A stretch of 64,000 nt of DNA from Streptomyces cathayae. GTDB taxonomy: Bacteria > Actinomycetota > Actinomycetes > Streptomycetales > Streptomycetaceae. The stretch covers positions 2,356,001-2,420,000 of the forward strand of contig NZ_CP121682.1 in assembly GCF_029760955.1 (NCBI RefSeq), given 5' to 3'. This document shows positions 8,777 through 16,418 of this stretch, one piece after another. The position numbers were made by a program, and so were the translations under genes. The notes below the pieces were generated by a model. It had not been told where the DNA came from, made no database searches, and worked only from the letters and a program-made list of their open reading frames with translations. The stretch's first letter is position 1, and the number at the start of each line of letters is the position of its first letter.

Positions 8777-9058
8777 TCAGCGGATGGCGAAGCCCTCGTA
8801 GCCGCCACGGGGTGTGTCCCATATCTCGGTGACCCCGTCCACATGCCCGGGCGTGTCGCCGTCCTGGAGCCAGTCGAGCAGGCCCTCGCAGCGTTCCCGG
8901 GAGCCCTCCGCGACCACTTGGACCCTCCCGTCCCCCAAATTGAGAGCAAAGCCACTCAGGCCGCCGATCTCCAGCGCCTTGGCCCGGGTGAACCAGCGGA
9001 AACCCACACCTTGGACCCTCCCCCGCACCCAGGCGACCAGTCGCACATCCTCACTCAT
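8777..9058 (-). CDS. acyP: Acylphosphatase
   Basis: Acylphosphatases hydrolyse the mixed anhydride of acyl phosphates such as carbamoyl- or 1,3-bisphosphoglycerate. The 93-residue length matches the family. The signature [16 protein letters not shown] (about residues 13-28) contains the catalytic Arg, and the Asn of the [12 protein letters not shown] strand (around residue 40) is the second catalytic residue. The ATG start is followed by an acidic SED, and the frame has no better start. It stands alone, divergent from the CAP-domain gene. Its physiological substrate here cannot be told from the sequence. Confidence 0.93.
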   Translation of the reverse strand: MSEDVRLVAWVRGRVQGVGFRWFTRAKALEIGGLSGFALNLGDGRVQVVAEGSRERCEGLLDWLQDGDTPGHVDGVTEIWDTPRGGYEGFAIR

Positions 9059-9144
9059 GACTGCAACCTAACCGGACAATGTCACTCGGGGCACTCCCTC
9101 CCCTTGCGCCATGCGGTACCGTCCCGATCGAACGAATCTCATAT

Positions 9145-9170
9145 GAAACTCACTCGATCGTGTGAGTTTC
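9145..9170. promoter_or_regulatory. 26-bp near-perfect palindrome upstream of the CAP gene
   Basis: The arms GAAACTCAC and GTGAGTTTC are perfectly complementary around an 8-base centre. Only one base pair of the 26-bp dyad is mismatched. It lies 50 bases before the CAP-domain start and 87 bases from the acyP start. A protein-binding operator is likely; the regulator is unknown. Confidence 0.6.
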
Positions 9171-9219
9171 GTGTTGATCGCGAGGACGAGTCGACCGCAA
9201 GGATCAGGAAGGCCAGGAC

Positions 9220-10635
9220 ATGGGACGCCACCGACGCTCCGACGCCGGCCGCGCCGCCACGGGCCGCGCCGCCACAGAGGTCACTCAGCACGACGGCCGC
9301 TACGACGAGAGCCACGGCCCGCTGAGCGCACACGCGGCGGACGCCCCGACGATGGGTATCGCCCCCTACCTGAATCCGGAGGCGTACGCCGAGACGTCCG
9401 CGAGGAGCGAGGCCTACCTCTTCGCGACGGAGGACGGCCTCGGCGACGGTTACCCCGCCGGCGACTTCGCGCAGGACGGCTTCGCACAGAACGACTTCGC
9501 TCAGGGCGACTTCGCTCAGGACGGCTTCGCGCAGAACGACTTCGCGCAGAACGACTTCGCTCAGGACGGCTTCGCGCAGGGCGACCACTCCGGAACCGCT
9601 TTCCGGGCACACCACGGGAACGACCACCCCGGCGGCTTCCCGGCCGGTCCCGACCGCTCCATGGCCGCCGCCGAGACGGCTGTCTTCGCGAGCGACGGCC
9701 TCCCGCCCAGGGACGCCCCGCGGGGCGGTTTCCCCGACGACGGCTTCACGCCCGGCGGGGGCGAGCGGCACTCGGGCGGCTCGGGCGGGCGGCGCCGGAA
9801 GAAGAAGGCCGCGACGCCGGTGCGCACCGGACTGCTCGGGGTCTCCGCCGCGGTGGCCCTCGGCACGGTCGCGGTGGCCACGGGCGCGGTGCCGGGCCTC
9901 GAGAACTACAAGCTCGGCGGCGACAGCTCCCCCGGCGAGACGGTGGAGGCCGCGGGCACCCCGACCAACACGCCCGGCGAGCAGGGCGGCACCTCGGGCA
10001 GCCTCGAGAGCCAGAGCCGTGAGGCCGGCGCCCCCGCCAGCCGCGACGGCGAGCGCTCCACCTCGCCGAAGCCCTCTCCGTCGGCCCCCTCGGCCGAGCA
10101 GTCGAAGACGCCGGAGACGAAGGCGCCGGAGAAGGCGCCGGAGAAGCAGAAGCCGGCGGTGACGCCGAGCGAGAAGACCGAGACGACGACACCGCCCCGC
10201 AAGACCGTCCCGGAGCCGGAGAAGCCGGCGCCGAGCAGCCCGGTGGACATCTCCGAGGAGGCCGCCGTAGGAGCCCAGGTGCTCCAGCTGGTCAACCAGG
10301 AGCGGGCCAAGGTGGGCTGCAGCCCGGTCGCCGCGAACAGTGCGCTGACGGGTCTGGCCGCGGCGTTCAGCCAGGACATGGCCGAGCGCAACTTCTTCGA
10401 CCACACCGACCCCGACGGCGACACCCCGTGGGACAGGGCGAAGGCCGCCGGGATAGCCGACCTCGGCGGGGAGAACATCGCCCGTGGCCAGGCGACCGCC
10501 GCGGCCGTGATGGAAGCCTGGATGGACAGCCCCGGCCACAAGGCGAACATACTGAACTGCGACTTCAAGACGCTGGGCGTGGGCGTGCACTTCGGGCAGG
10601 GCGGCCCGTGGTGGACCCAGAACTTCGGCTACTAG
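9220..10635 (+). CDS. CAP/SCP-domain extracellular protein with N-terminal cytoplasmic repeat region
   Basis: A 471-residue protein. Residues 1-190 are charged and low-complexity, with a tandem FAQ repeat (82-122) and a basic GGRRRKKKAATP just before a hydrophobic segment (about 205-228). This reads as a type II membrane anchor or uncleaved signal. An extracellular Ser/Pro/Lys/Glu-rich stalk follows. The C-terminal 130 residues are a CAP/SCP (CRISP/PR-1/Ag5, YkwD-type) domain with LVNQERAKVGC, HTDPDGDTPWDRA, GENIARG, WMDSPGHKANIL and GVHFGQGGPWWTQNFG. Start: ATG preceded by AGGAAGGCCAGGAC. A terminator follows. Bacterial CAP domains are common on actinomycete surfaces but their biochemical role is unsettled. 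Confidence 0.9.
   Translation: MGRHRRSDAGRAATGRAATEVTQHDGRYDESHGPLSAHAADAPTMGIAPYLNPEAYAETSARSEAYLFATEDGLGDGYPAGDFAQDGFAQNDFAQGDFAQDGFAQNDFAQNDFAQDGFAQGDHSGTAFRAHHGNDHPGGFPAGPDRSMAAAETAVFASDGLPPRDAPRGGFPDDGFTPGGGERHSGGSGGRRRKKKAATPVRTGLLGVSAAVALGTVAVATGAVPGLENYKLGGDSSPGETVEAAGTPTNTPGEQGGTSGSLESQSREAGAPASRDGERSTSPKPSPSAPSAEQSKTPETKAPEKAPEKQKPAVTPSEKTETTTPPRKTVPEPEKPAPSSPVDISEEAAVGAQVLQLVNQERAKVGCSPVAANSALTGLAAAFSQDMAERNFFDHTDPDGDTPWDRAKAAGIADLGGENIARGQATAAAVMEAWMDSPGHKANILNCDFKTLGVGVHFGQGGPWWTQNFGY
9463..9585 (+). repeat. Tandem 15-bp coding repeat (FAQ-D/N) in the CAP protein
   Basis: Eight consecutive copies of a 15-bp unit encode the pentapeptide pattern D/G-F-A-Q-D/N/G (residues 82-122). 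The units differ by only a few bases, so the array is recent or kept uniform. Copy number is expected to vary between strains. Confidence 0.85.
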
Positions 10636-10668
10636 CCGGACATCGGCGGTACGCACCGCGTGTGGCGT

Positions 10669-10702
10669 GGACGGCGGTCCGGGGCTTCCCGGGCCGCCGT
10701 CC
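10669..10702 (+). terminator. Terminator of the CAP-domain gene
   Basis: A 15-bp stem with one G-T pair and a GCTT loop lies 34 bases after the stop. It is followed by TGTTTCT. Confidence 0.85.
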
Positions 10703-10792
10703 GTGTTTCTCGGTGCCCCTTGGCACGTCTCGGCACTAACTTCCGGTGAGCGCATTCTGCTGGTAAGCGCTGCGCTGAAGTACGCTGACCGT

Positions 10793-11200
10793 ATGACGAC
10801 CACGCGGCGGTACCCGGGGGATCCGGAGGATCCGGGTCTTCCCTACAACGCGTTCGCCAAGGAGTGCCCCTCACGCGGCACGCTGGAGCATGTGACGGGG
10901 CGCTGGGGCGCGCTGACGCTCGGGGCGCTGTCCGGGGGTTCGCTGCGCTTCAACGAGCTGCGCCGCCGCGTCGGCGGGGTGAGCGAGAAGATGCTGTCCC
11001 AGACGCTGCACGCGCTGGAACGCGACGGCCTGGTGCACCGCGAGGCGCAGCCGACCAACCCGCCCCGGGTGGACTACGAACTCACCCCGCTGGGCCACGA
11101 GGCCGCGCGGCGCGTGCTGTCCCTCATCCACTTCCTGGAGGACAGCATGGACGACGTGCTCCTGGCGCGGGAGAGTTACGACGCGCGCGGAGCCCGCTGA
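10793..11200 (+). CDS. HxlR-family winged-helix transcriptional regulator
   Basis: A 135-residue MarR/HxlR-type winged helix protein. The family landmarks are [41 protein letters not shown] (recognition helix) and [11 protein letters not shown] in the wing. The Cys in [10 protein letters not shown] occupies the position of the conserved N-terminal Cys that in some relatives senses thiol stress or quinones. The ATG at 10793 is the first start giving a family-length product, although no strong ribosome binding site precedes it. Two direct repeats (GGTGAGCGC at 10745, GGTAAGCGC at 10762) upstream could be the autoregulatory operator. The 3' end overlaps mutM by 25 bases tail to tail. The target genes are not obvious from context. 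Confidence 0.85.
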   Translation: MTTTRRYPGDPEDPGLPYNAFAKECPSRGTLEHVTGRWGALTLGALSGGSLRFNELRRRVGGVSEKMLSQTLHALERDGLVHREAQPTNPPRVDYELTPLGHEAARRVLSLIHFLEDSMDDVLLARESYDARGAR

Positions 11201-12033
11201 CACCTCGGGCAGAAGTAGCTGGACCGGTTCATCCAGGGCCGCCGGCGTATCGGCGTACCGCAGCGACGGCAGGGCAGCTCCTCCCGCCCGTAGGCGTCGA
11301 GGGACCGGTCGAAGTAGCCCGACTCGCCGTTGACGTCGACGTAGAGGCTGTCGAAGCTGGTGCCGCCCACCGCGAGGGCGGCGTTCATCACGTCCCGCAC
11401 ATGGTCCAGGAGGAGCTGGGAGCGCGGGCGGGTGAAGGTCTCCGTCGGGCGCTCGTAGTGGACGCGGGCCCGCCACAGCGCCTCGTCCGCGTAGATGTTG
11501 CCGACGCCGCTGATCAGTGACTGGTCCAGCAGGGCCCGCTTGACTGTGGTGCGCTTGCGGCGCAGTGCCCGGTGGAAGGCGTCGTCGTCGAAGAGCGGGT
11601 CGAGCGGGTCGCGGGCGATGTGCGCGATGACGTCGGGCAGGCCCTCGGAAGTGTTCTCGTGCAACGACAGCCCGCCGAAGGTGCGTTGGTCGACGAAGCG
11701 GAGCTCGGTGTCCAGGGCGTCCGTGAAGCGGACCCGGACCCGCAGATGCTTCTCGTCCACCGCCGTGTGCGGCTGGACCAGCAGCTGGCCGCTCATGCCG
11801 AGGTGGGCCAGGACGGACTGGTCCGTGCCCTCCAGGGGCAGCCACAGGTACTTGCCGCGGCGGCTGGGGACACCGACACGACGGCCCTTCAGACGGTGTG
11901 TGAAGTCCTCGGCGCCGGCGACGTGGCGGCGTACCGCACGCGGGTGCAGCACCTCGGCCTCGGCGACGGTCCGGTGGGCGACCCACCGCTCCAGTCCCCG
12001 CCGTACGACCTCGACCTCGGGCAGCTCGGGCAT
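11176..12033 (-). CDS. mutM: Formamidopyrimidine-DNA glycosylase (Fpg/MutM)
   Basis: A bifunctional base-excision repair enzyme that removes 8-oxoguanine and formamidopyrimidines and nicks the abasic site by beta,delta-elimination. The 285-residue protein begins [18 protein letters not shown], so the catalytic N-terminal Pro and Glu are exposed after Met removal. It has the H2TH region ([18 protein letters not shown]) and a C-terminal zinc finger with CRRCG and CPRCQ pairs. Everything expected for activity is present. It is the last gene of the rpmF-rnc-mutM run, 91 bases after rnc. The converging HxlR gene overlaps its last codons. Confidence 0.95.
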   Translation of the reverse strand: MPELPEVEVVRRGLERWVAHRTVAEAEVLHPRAVRRHVAGAEDFTHRLKGRRVGVPSRRGKYLWLPLEGTDQSVLAHLGMSGQLLVQPHTAVDEKHLRVRVRFTDALDTELRFVDQRTFGGLSLHENTSEGLPDVIAHIARDPLDPLFDDDAFHRALRRKRTTVKRALLDQSLISGVGNIYADEALWRARVHYERPTETFTRPRSQLLLDHVRDVMNAALAVGGTSFDSLYVDVNGESGYFDRSLDAYGREELPCRRCGTPIRRRPWMNRSSYFCPRCQRAPRAS

Positions 12034-12124
12034 CGTTCCCCCTCCGAGGATCGGTCCACGAGTGCGACCCGAGCGCCCGCCCCCGGCGGGGTGGGTACTC
12101 GGGTCGCGCTCGGCGTGTGTGGCG

Positions 12125-12994
12125 TCAGGCGGAGGCCGACGGTGCGCCGGCGGCCGGTTCGGCATCCGCGTCGACGGCGACGTCGGCGGCGACGTCAGCA
12201 GCCGGCTCGTCCGTCTCGGCCTTGGCCGCCGCCGCAGCGGTGCGCTCGTCGGCCGCGGTCCGGATGGACCGCCAGGCGGACTCGGCGGCCTGCTGCTCCG
12301 CTTCCTTCTTGCTGCGGCCGGTGCCGGTGCCGTACGAGACGCCTCCGACGCGGGCGGCAGCAGTGAAGGTCTTCTCATGGTCGGGGCCGGTCTCCGTGAC
12401 CAGGTACTCGGGCACGCCGAGCCCTTCGGTCGCGGTGAGCTCCTGGAGGCTGGTCTTCCAGTCCAGGCCGGCACCGAGGTTCGAGGACTTCTCGATCAGC
12501 GGGTCGAACAGGCGGTGCACCAGTTCGGAGGCCGCCTCGAGGCCCTGGTCGAGATAGACCGCGCCGATCACCGCTTCGAGGGTGTCGGCGAGGATGGACG
12601 CCTTGTCCCGGCCACCTGTGCCCTCTTCACCGCGGCCGAGCCGGATGAAGGAACCGAGATCGAGCCCGCGGCCCACCTCCGCCAGCGCACGCGAGTTGAC
12701 CACCGCGGCCCGCAACTTGGCCAGCTGGCCCTCGGGCAGGTCGGGGTGGGTGCGGTACAGCGTGTCCGTGACGACGAGGCCGAGCACGGAGTCCCCGAGG
12801 AACTCCAGCCGCTCGTTCGTCGGCAGACCGCCGTTCTCGTACGCGTAGGAACGGTGGGTCAGCGCACGCACCAGAAGGGCGGTCTCGAGCCGGTAGCCGA
12901 GCCGCCCTTCCAGAAGCGTGTGGGACGAGGCCTGGTTGTTGTCCGCCGATTCGCTCCCGCTCACACGGGACGACTGCTTCTTGGGCGTGGACAC
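12125..12994 (-). CDS. rnc: Ribonuclease III (AbsB)
   Basis: Double-strand-specific endoribonuclease. In S. coelicolor the orthologue is AbsB, a global regulator of antibiotic production acting through rRNA and mRNA processing. The 289-residue protein has the RNase III signature [12 protein letters not shown] at 60-71 and the second metal-binding helix [13 protein letters not shown] around D137 and E140. The dsRNA-binding domain spans about 177-245. After it comes a 40-residue tail made almost only of Ala, Asp, Glu and Val, which is longer than in most RNases III. The GTG at 12994 has GAGAGG four bases upstream and sits 19 bases after the rpmF stop, so the two are co-transcribed. Confidence 0.94.
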   Translation of the reverse strand: MSTPKKQSSRVSGSESADNNQASSHTLLEGRLGYRLETALLVRALTHRSYAYENGGLPTNERLEFLGDSVLGLVVTDTLYRTHPDLPEGQLAKLRAAVVNSRALAEVGRGLDLGSFIRLGRGEEGTGGRDKASILADTLEAVIGAVYLDQGLEAASELVHRLFDPLIEKSSNLGAGLDWKTSLQELTATEGLGVPEYLVTETGPDHEKTFTAAARVGGVSYGTGTGRSKKEAEQQAAESAWRSIRTAADERTAAAAAKAETDEPAADVAADVAVDADAEPAAGAPSASA

Positions 12995-13013
12995 AGTGCC
13001 TCTCACCAGCCGC

Positions 13014-13187
13014 TCAGACCTCGAGGACCTGGCGCTTGTTGTAAGTGCCGCAAGACGGGCACGCGATGTGCTGCTGCTTGGGCTCGTGGCAGCGCTCGCA
13101 CGCAACCAGGGTGGGGACCGCAGCCTTCCACTGCGACCGGCGGTGGCGCGTGTTGCTGCGCGACATCTTCCGCTTCGGAACAGCCAC
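13014..13187 (-). CDS. rpmF: 50S ribosomal protein L32
   Basis: A 57-residue large-subunit protein starting [19 protein letters not shown]. It retains both zinc-binding Cys pairs (CERC and CPSC), so it is the C+ form, the usual vegetative-type L32 in zinc-replete cells. The GTG start follows the stop of the upstream YceD-like gene by two bases, which indicates translational coupling. The YceD-rpmF pairing is widely conserved in bacteria. Confidence 0.97.
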   Translation of the reverse strand: MAVPKRKMSRSNTRHRRSQWKAAVPTLVACERCHEPKQQHIACPSCGTYNKRQVLEV

Positions 13188-13189
13188 GG

Positions 13190-13843
13190 CTACTTCTCCT
13201 GCTTCTCGGCGGCGTCCGCAGGTCCTGGCCCGTCGCCGCTCATCTCGTCCTTCTCGCCATCTTCGAGTGAACCGGCGAGTCCCTGCAGTGCCGCCCAACG
13301 GATGTCGACGGCGTCATGGTGGTGGTCCGGGTCGTCCGCGAGCCGGGCTCCGCATGCGGAACACAGGCCGGGGCAGTCGTCCTGGCACACCGGCTGCATC
13401 GGCAGTGCGAGCACCACCGCGTCACGCAGCACGGTCTCGAGGTCGAACATGCCGTCCTCGAGGAAGAACCTGTCCTCGTCGTCCTCGGCGTCGTCGCCCG
13501 GCTCCGCAGTCACACGGCCCCGGTCGTCGGCGTCAGGGTACGAGAACATCTCCTGGAAATCCGCCACGAGCTCCAGCTCGAGCGGCTCCAGACACCTTAC
13601 GCACTCCCCCTCGGCCGTCGCACGGGCGGTGCCCGTGACGAGCACCCCTTCCATGACCGACTCGAGCCGGAGCTCGAGCTCCACCGGGGCGCCTTCCGGC
13701 ACTCCGACGACTCCCTGGATACCGAGGTCCCTGGGCGCCTCGACCGTGCGGGTCAGCCGCTGCAGCGCGCCCGGCCTCCGTCCCAGCTCGTGCGTGTCGA
13801 ACACGAGGGGATTGCGGTGGTCGAGGCGGGCGTTCAGAGCCAT
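13190..13843 (-). CDS. YceD/DUF177-family protein
   Basis: A 217-residue DUF177 protein. Members are linked to rpmF almost universally and are implicated in 23S rRNA accumulation in plants and bacteria. Visible family features are [10 protein letters not shown] in the middle and a Cys cluster ([13 protein letters not shown]) near the C-terminus, followed by a [10 protein letters not shown] segment. An acidic Asp/Glu-rich loop around residues 125-140 and an acidic tail are typical for actinomycetes. The ATG at 13843 gives the conserved [22 protein letters not shown] start pattern. The stop is two bases from the rpmF GTG. The molecular role is not settled. Confidence 0.88.
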   Translation of the reverse strand: MALNARLDHRNPLVFDTHELGRRPGALQRLTRTVEAPRDLGIQGVVGVPEGAPVELELRLESVMEGVLVTGTARATAEGECVRCLEPLELELVADFQEMFSYPDADDRGRVTAEPGDDAEDDEDRFFLEDGMFDLETVLRDAVVLALPMQPVCQDDCPGLCSACGARLADDPDHHHDAVDIRWAALQGLAGSLEDGEKDEMSGDGPGPADAAEKQEK

Positions 13844-13994
13844 TCCTGCTTTCGATCTTCGAGCTTGGGGGAACGCCGACCCGTGAAGTTCGCGGGCAGC
13901 GCGGATCGCGGATGTCCACACGACCGAGGAGCCAGGATACTGGACCTTCGGCTCTCCGCCCAATCCGGTGCCGCGACGGCCGGCGACGGGCCGG

Positions 13995-15095
13995 TCAGCC
14001 GTTGCCGCGGCCCTGCTCGTAGGCCCGCAGCTGTTCGGCACTGATCATGCTGGTGTCGAAGAGGCTGGTCTCGTCGAGGGTGCCCGGGGTCTGCTCCTGC
14101 GGGACGTAGCCCTGCTGGGCCTGGCCGGGGTCGTACGCCGGCTGCTGCGGGGCCTCGTAGCCCTGGTAGGCGGCGTACGGGTCCTGCTGGGCGGCCTGCT
14201 GCTGGTAGCCGTACGGGTCCTGCCCGCCACCGTACTGCTGCTGGTAGCCGCCGTACGGGTCGGGCTGCTGGTAGCCGTACGGGTCGGACTGCTGGGCGTA
14301 GTCCTGCTGCTGCGGGTCCCGCAGGGGGGCCTGCGGAGCCTCCTGCGGCGGCTGCGGGGCCCGCTGGGCCGGGAGGTCCGGCATGGCCGCGAGGTCGGCG
14401 AGGTAGTCGGCGTCGCTGGAGTGCTGGATCGTGGTGGGGTCCTCGGCGAGGGCACCGAGGTCGTCACTGGCGATCCGGCCGTGCAGGGTCTGACGGCCCC
14501 GGCCCACCGCCTCCAGGGTCTTGGCGAGGACCGCCTCGAAGGCACCGAGCTTGACGTCGACGTACTCGTCGGCGCTGCGGCGCAGGGTCTCCGGGTCGTG
14601 GCTGCGCTCGGGGGCGTCGTCATCCTCGTAGCCCTGCTCGTCGAGGCCGGGCCCGGTGCCGAGCAGCTTCTCGCGGCCGCGGCCGACGGAGCCGAGTGTC
14701 TTGGTGAGGACGACCTCGAAGTTGGCGAGCTTGGAGTCGACGTAGTCGTCGGCCTCCGCCCGGACCTCCTCGGCCTCCTTGCGGGCCTCGTCGAGGATCC
14801 GGTCGGCCTCGGACTGGGAGCGGCGGGCGACCTCCGTGCCGGAGATCAGGGAGCCGCGCTCGGCGTGCGCGCCCTCGATGATCCGCTCGGCCTCCTGGCG
14901 GGCCTGCTCGACCATCTGCTCGCGGTCGCCGATGAGTTCCCGGGCCTGGGCCAGGGAGTCGGGCAGCGCCGCGCGCACCTCTTCGAGCATCGAGAGCAGT
15001 TCTGCGCGGTTGATCACGCACGAGGCCGACATGGGCATCGACCGGGCACCGGAGACCGCGGCGACGATCTCGTCCAGTTTCTTCTGCACGTCCAC
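13995..15095 (-). CDS. DivIVA-like coiled-coil protein with internal duplication
   Basis: A 366-residue protein with an N-terminal helical region rich in Glu/Ala/Arg (about 45-115) resembling DivIVA or F-ATPase b-subunit coiled coils. It then has two copies of a 30-residue block, about 116-145 and 175-204. They share the pattern YVDxKLxxFEaVLtKTLxxVGRGR. The last 130 residues are a Gln/Tyr/Pro tail with PYGYQQ and PYGGYQQ repeats. No membrane helix or enzyme motif is visible. The GTG at 15095 is the best available start; no alternative ATG gives a sensible N-terminus. It lies between coaD and the YceD-rpmF block. A cytoskeletal or scaffold role is an inference from the coiled coil and tail. 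Confidence 0.8.
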   Translation of the reverse strand: MDVQKKLDEIVAAVSGARSMPMSASCVINRAELLSMLEEVRAALPDSLAQARELIGDREQMVEQARQEAERIIEGAHAERGSLISGTEVARRSQSEADRILDEARKEAEEVRAEADDYVDSKLANFEVVLTKTLGSVGRGREKLLGTGPGLDEQGYEDDDAPERSHDPETLRRSADEYVDVKLGAFEAVLAKTLEAVGRGRQTLHGRIASDDLGALAEDPTTIQHSSDADYLADLAAMPDLPAQRAPQPPQEAPQAPLRDPQQQDYAQQSDPYGYQQPDPYGGYQQQYGGGQDPYGYQQQAAQQDPYAAYQGYEAPQQPAYDPGQAQQGYVPQEQTPGTLDETSLFDTSMISAEQLRAYEQGRGNG

Positions 15096-15213
15096 CGTGT
15101 GCTCGCCACTCTCTACAGCTGTGTTGGAGACGGACGCAACGACTGTACGGCCCTGGGCCGGGCGGGGAACACCGGCCGTCGGATTGCCGGGGTCCCCGAG
15201 GCCGCGGCGGCGC

Positions 15214-15693
15214 TCAGTCCCTGCGCAGCCGCTCGGAGAGGGCGGAGAGGACTTCCGGGGGCACCAGGTGCGAGACGTCACCGCCCCAGGTGGCGACCTC
15301 CTTGACCAGGGAGGACGACAGGAAGCTGTAGGTGGGATTGGTGGGGATGAAGAGGGTCTCCACACCCGAGAGGCCGTTGTTCATCTGGGCCATCTGCAGC
15401 TCGTAGTCGAAGTCGCTGACCGCGCGCAGGCCCTTGACGATCGCGGGGATCTCACGCTGCTTGCAGAAGTCGACGAGGAGGCCGTGGAAGGCTTCGACCC
15501 GTACGTTCCCGTACTCGGCGGTGACCCGGCCGATCAGGTCGATCCGTTCCTCGACCTCGAACAGGCCCTTCTTGGACTGGTTGATCATCACCGCGACGTA
15601 GACCTCGTCGTAGAGGCTGGAGGCGCGGCCGATGATGTCGAGATGTCCATTGGTGATCGGGTCGAACGACCCGGGGCATACGGCGCGGCGCAC
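15214..15693 (-). CDS. coaD: Phosphopantetheine adenylyltransferase
   Basis: CoaD catalyses the penultimate step of coenzyme A synthesis, transferring AMP from ATP to 4'-phosphopantetheine. The 159-residue product has the nucleotidyltransferase motif PGSFDPITNGH (7-17, with T/HxGH as TNGH) and the family segments VMINQSKKGLF, KGLRAVSDFDYELQMA and the SFLSSSLVKEVA active-site loop. The GTG at 15693 matches the family N-terminus and has a GAGGGAG site upstream. An ATG at 15723, overlapping the rsmD stop as ATGA, could add ten residues. The rsmD-coaD pair is a classical bacterial neighbourhood. Confidence 0.94.
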   Translation of the reverse strand: MRRAVCPGSFDPITNGHLDIIGRASSLYDEVYVAVMINQSKKGLFEVEERIDLIGRVTAEYGNVRVEAFHGLLVDFCKQREIPAIVKGLRAVSDFDYELQMAQMNNGLSGVETLFIPTNPTYSFLSSSLVKEVATWGGDVSHLVPPEVLSALSERLRRD

Positions 15694-15719
15694 TGGCGCT
15701 CCCTCGCTCTCCGGTCCGG

Positions 15720-16310
15720 TCATCGTGCGGCTTCGCACGTAGAGGCGGCGCGACCGTACCAAAACGTTCCCTCGCCGTAGCGACGGGCCCGGATCGCGTC
15801 GAAACCGGGCGGCCACCCGAACTCACCGCCTCTGGTGCTGCGCTCCACGGTGACGACGGCTTCCTCCGCGAGCCACCCCCCGGAGCGGAGTGTGAGCAGG
15901 ATCTCGCGGAGATCGTCGTCGGAGACGTTGTACGGGGGGTCGAGGAAGACGAGGTCGTACGGCCCGGCCGCCGGCGGGGGTGTGCGGACGATCTGTTCCG
16001 CTTTGCCCGGTCTGATGTCGGCGCCGGGCAGTCCCAGCGCCCTGATGTTGTCCCGGACCGTGCGGACGGCCCTGGCGTCGGCCTCGACGAGGAGGGTGTG
16101 CCCCGCTCCCCGGGACAGGGCCTCCAGGCCCACGGCGCCGGAACCGGCGTACAGGTCGAGGACGCGCTCGCCGTCCAGCGGGCCGCCGAGGAGGGCCTGC
16201 CAGGTGGAGAACAGGCCTTCGCGTGCACGGTCGGAGGTGGGTCGGGTGCCGTTGCCCGGCGGTACGCCCAGGCGGCGCCCGCCGGCCCGGCCGGCGATCA
16301 CGCGGGTCAT
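15720..16310 (-). CDS. rsmD: 16S rRNA m2G966 methyltransferase RsmD
   Basis: An S-adenosylmethionine-dependent methyltransferase that modifies guanine 966 of 16S rRNA. The 196-residue protein has the SAM-binding loop DLYAGSGAVGLEA (52-64) and the catalytic DPPY at 124-127. It begins MTRVIAGRAGGRRL, the family start. The stop overlaps a possible upstream ATG for coaD, so the two are probably one transcript. recG lies 108 bases upstream in the same direction. Confidence 0.93.
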   Translation of the reverse strand: MTRVIAGRAGGRRLGVPPGNGTRPTSDRAREGLFSTWQALLGGPLDGERVLDLYAGSGAVGLEALSRGAGHTLLVEADARAVRTVRDNIRALGLPGADIRPGKAEQIVRTPPPAAGPYDLVFLDPPYNVSDDDLREILLTLRSGGWLAEEAVVTVERSTRGGEFGWPPGFDAIRARRYGEGTFWYGRAASTCEAAR

Positions 16311-16418
16311 GTCCTGGTCCTCGTCACTTGTCGGTGCGCTCGGGATGTGGGTCGGTGCGTTCGGGGTGCCTTCCCATCCGTGGCCGGATACCGCGGGCCC
16401 GAAGGGGGTTCCAGTCTG

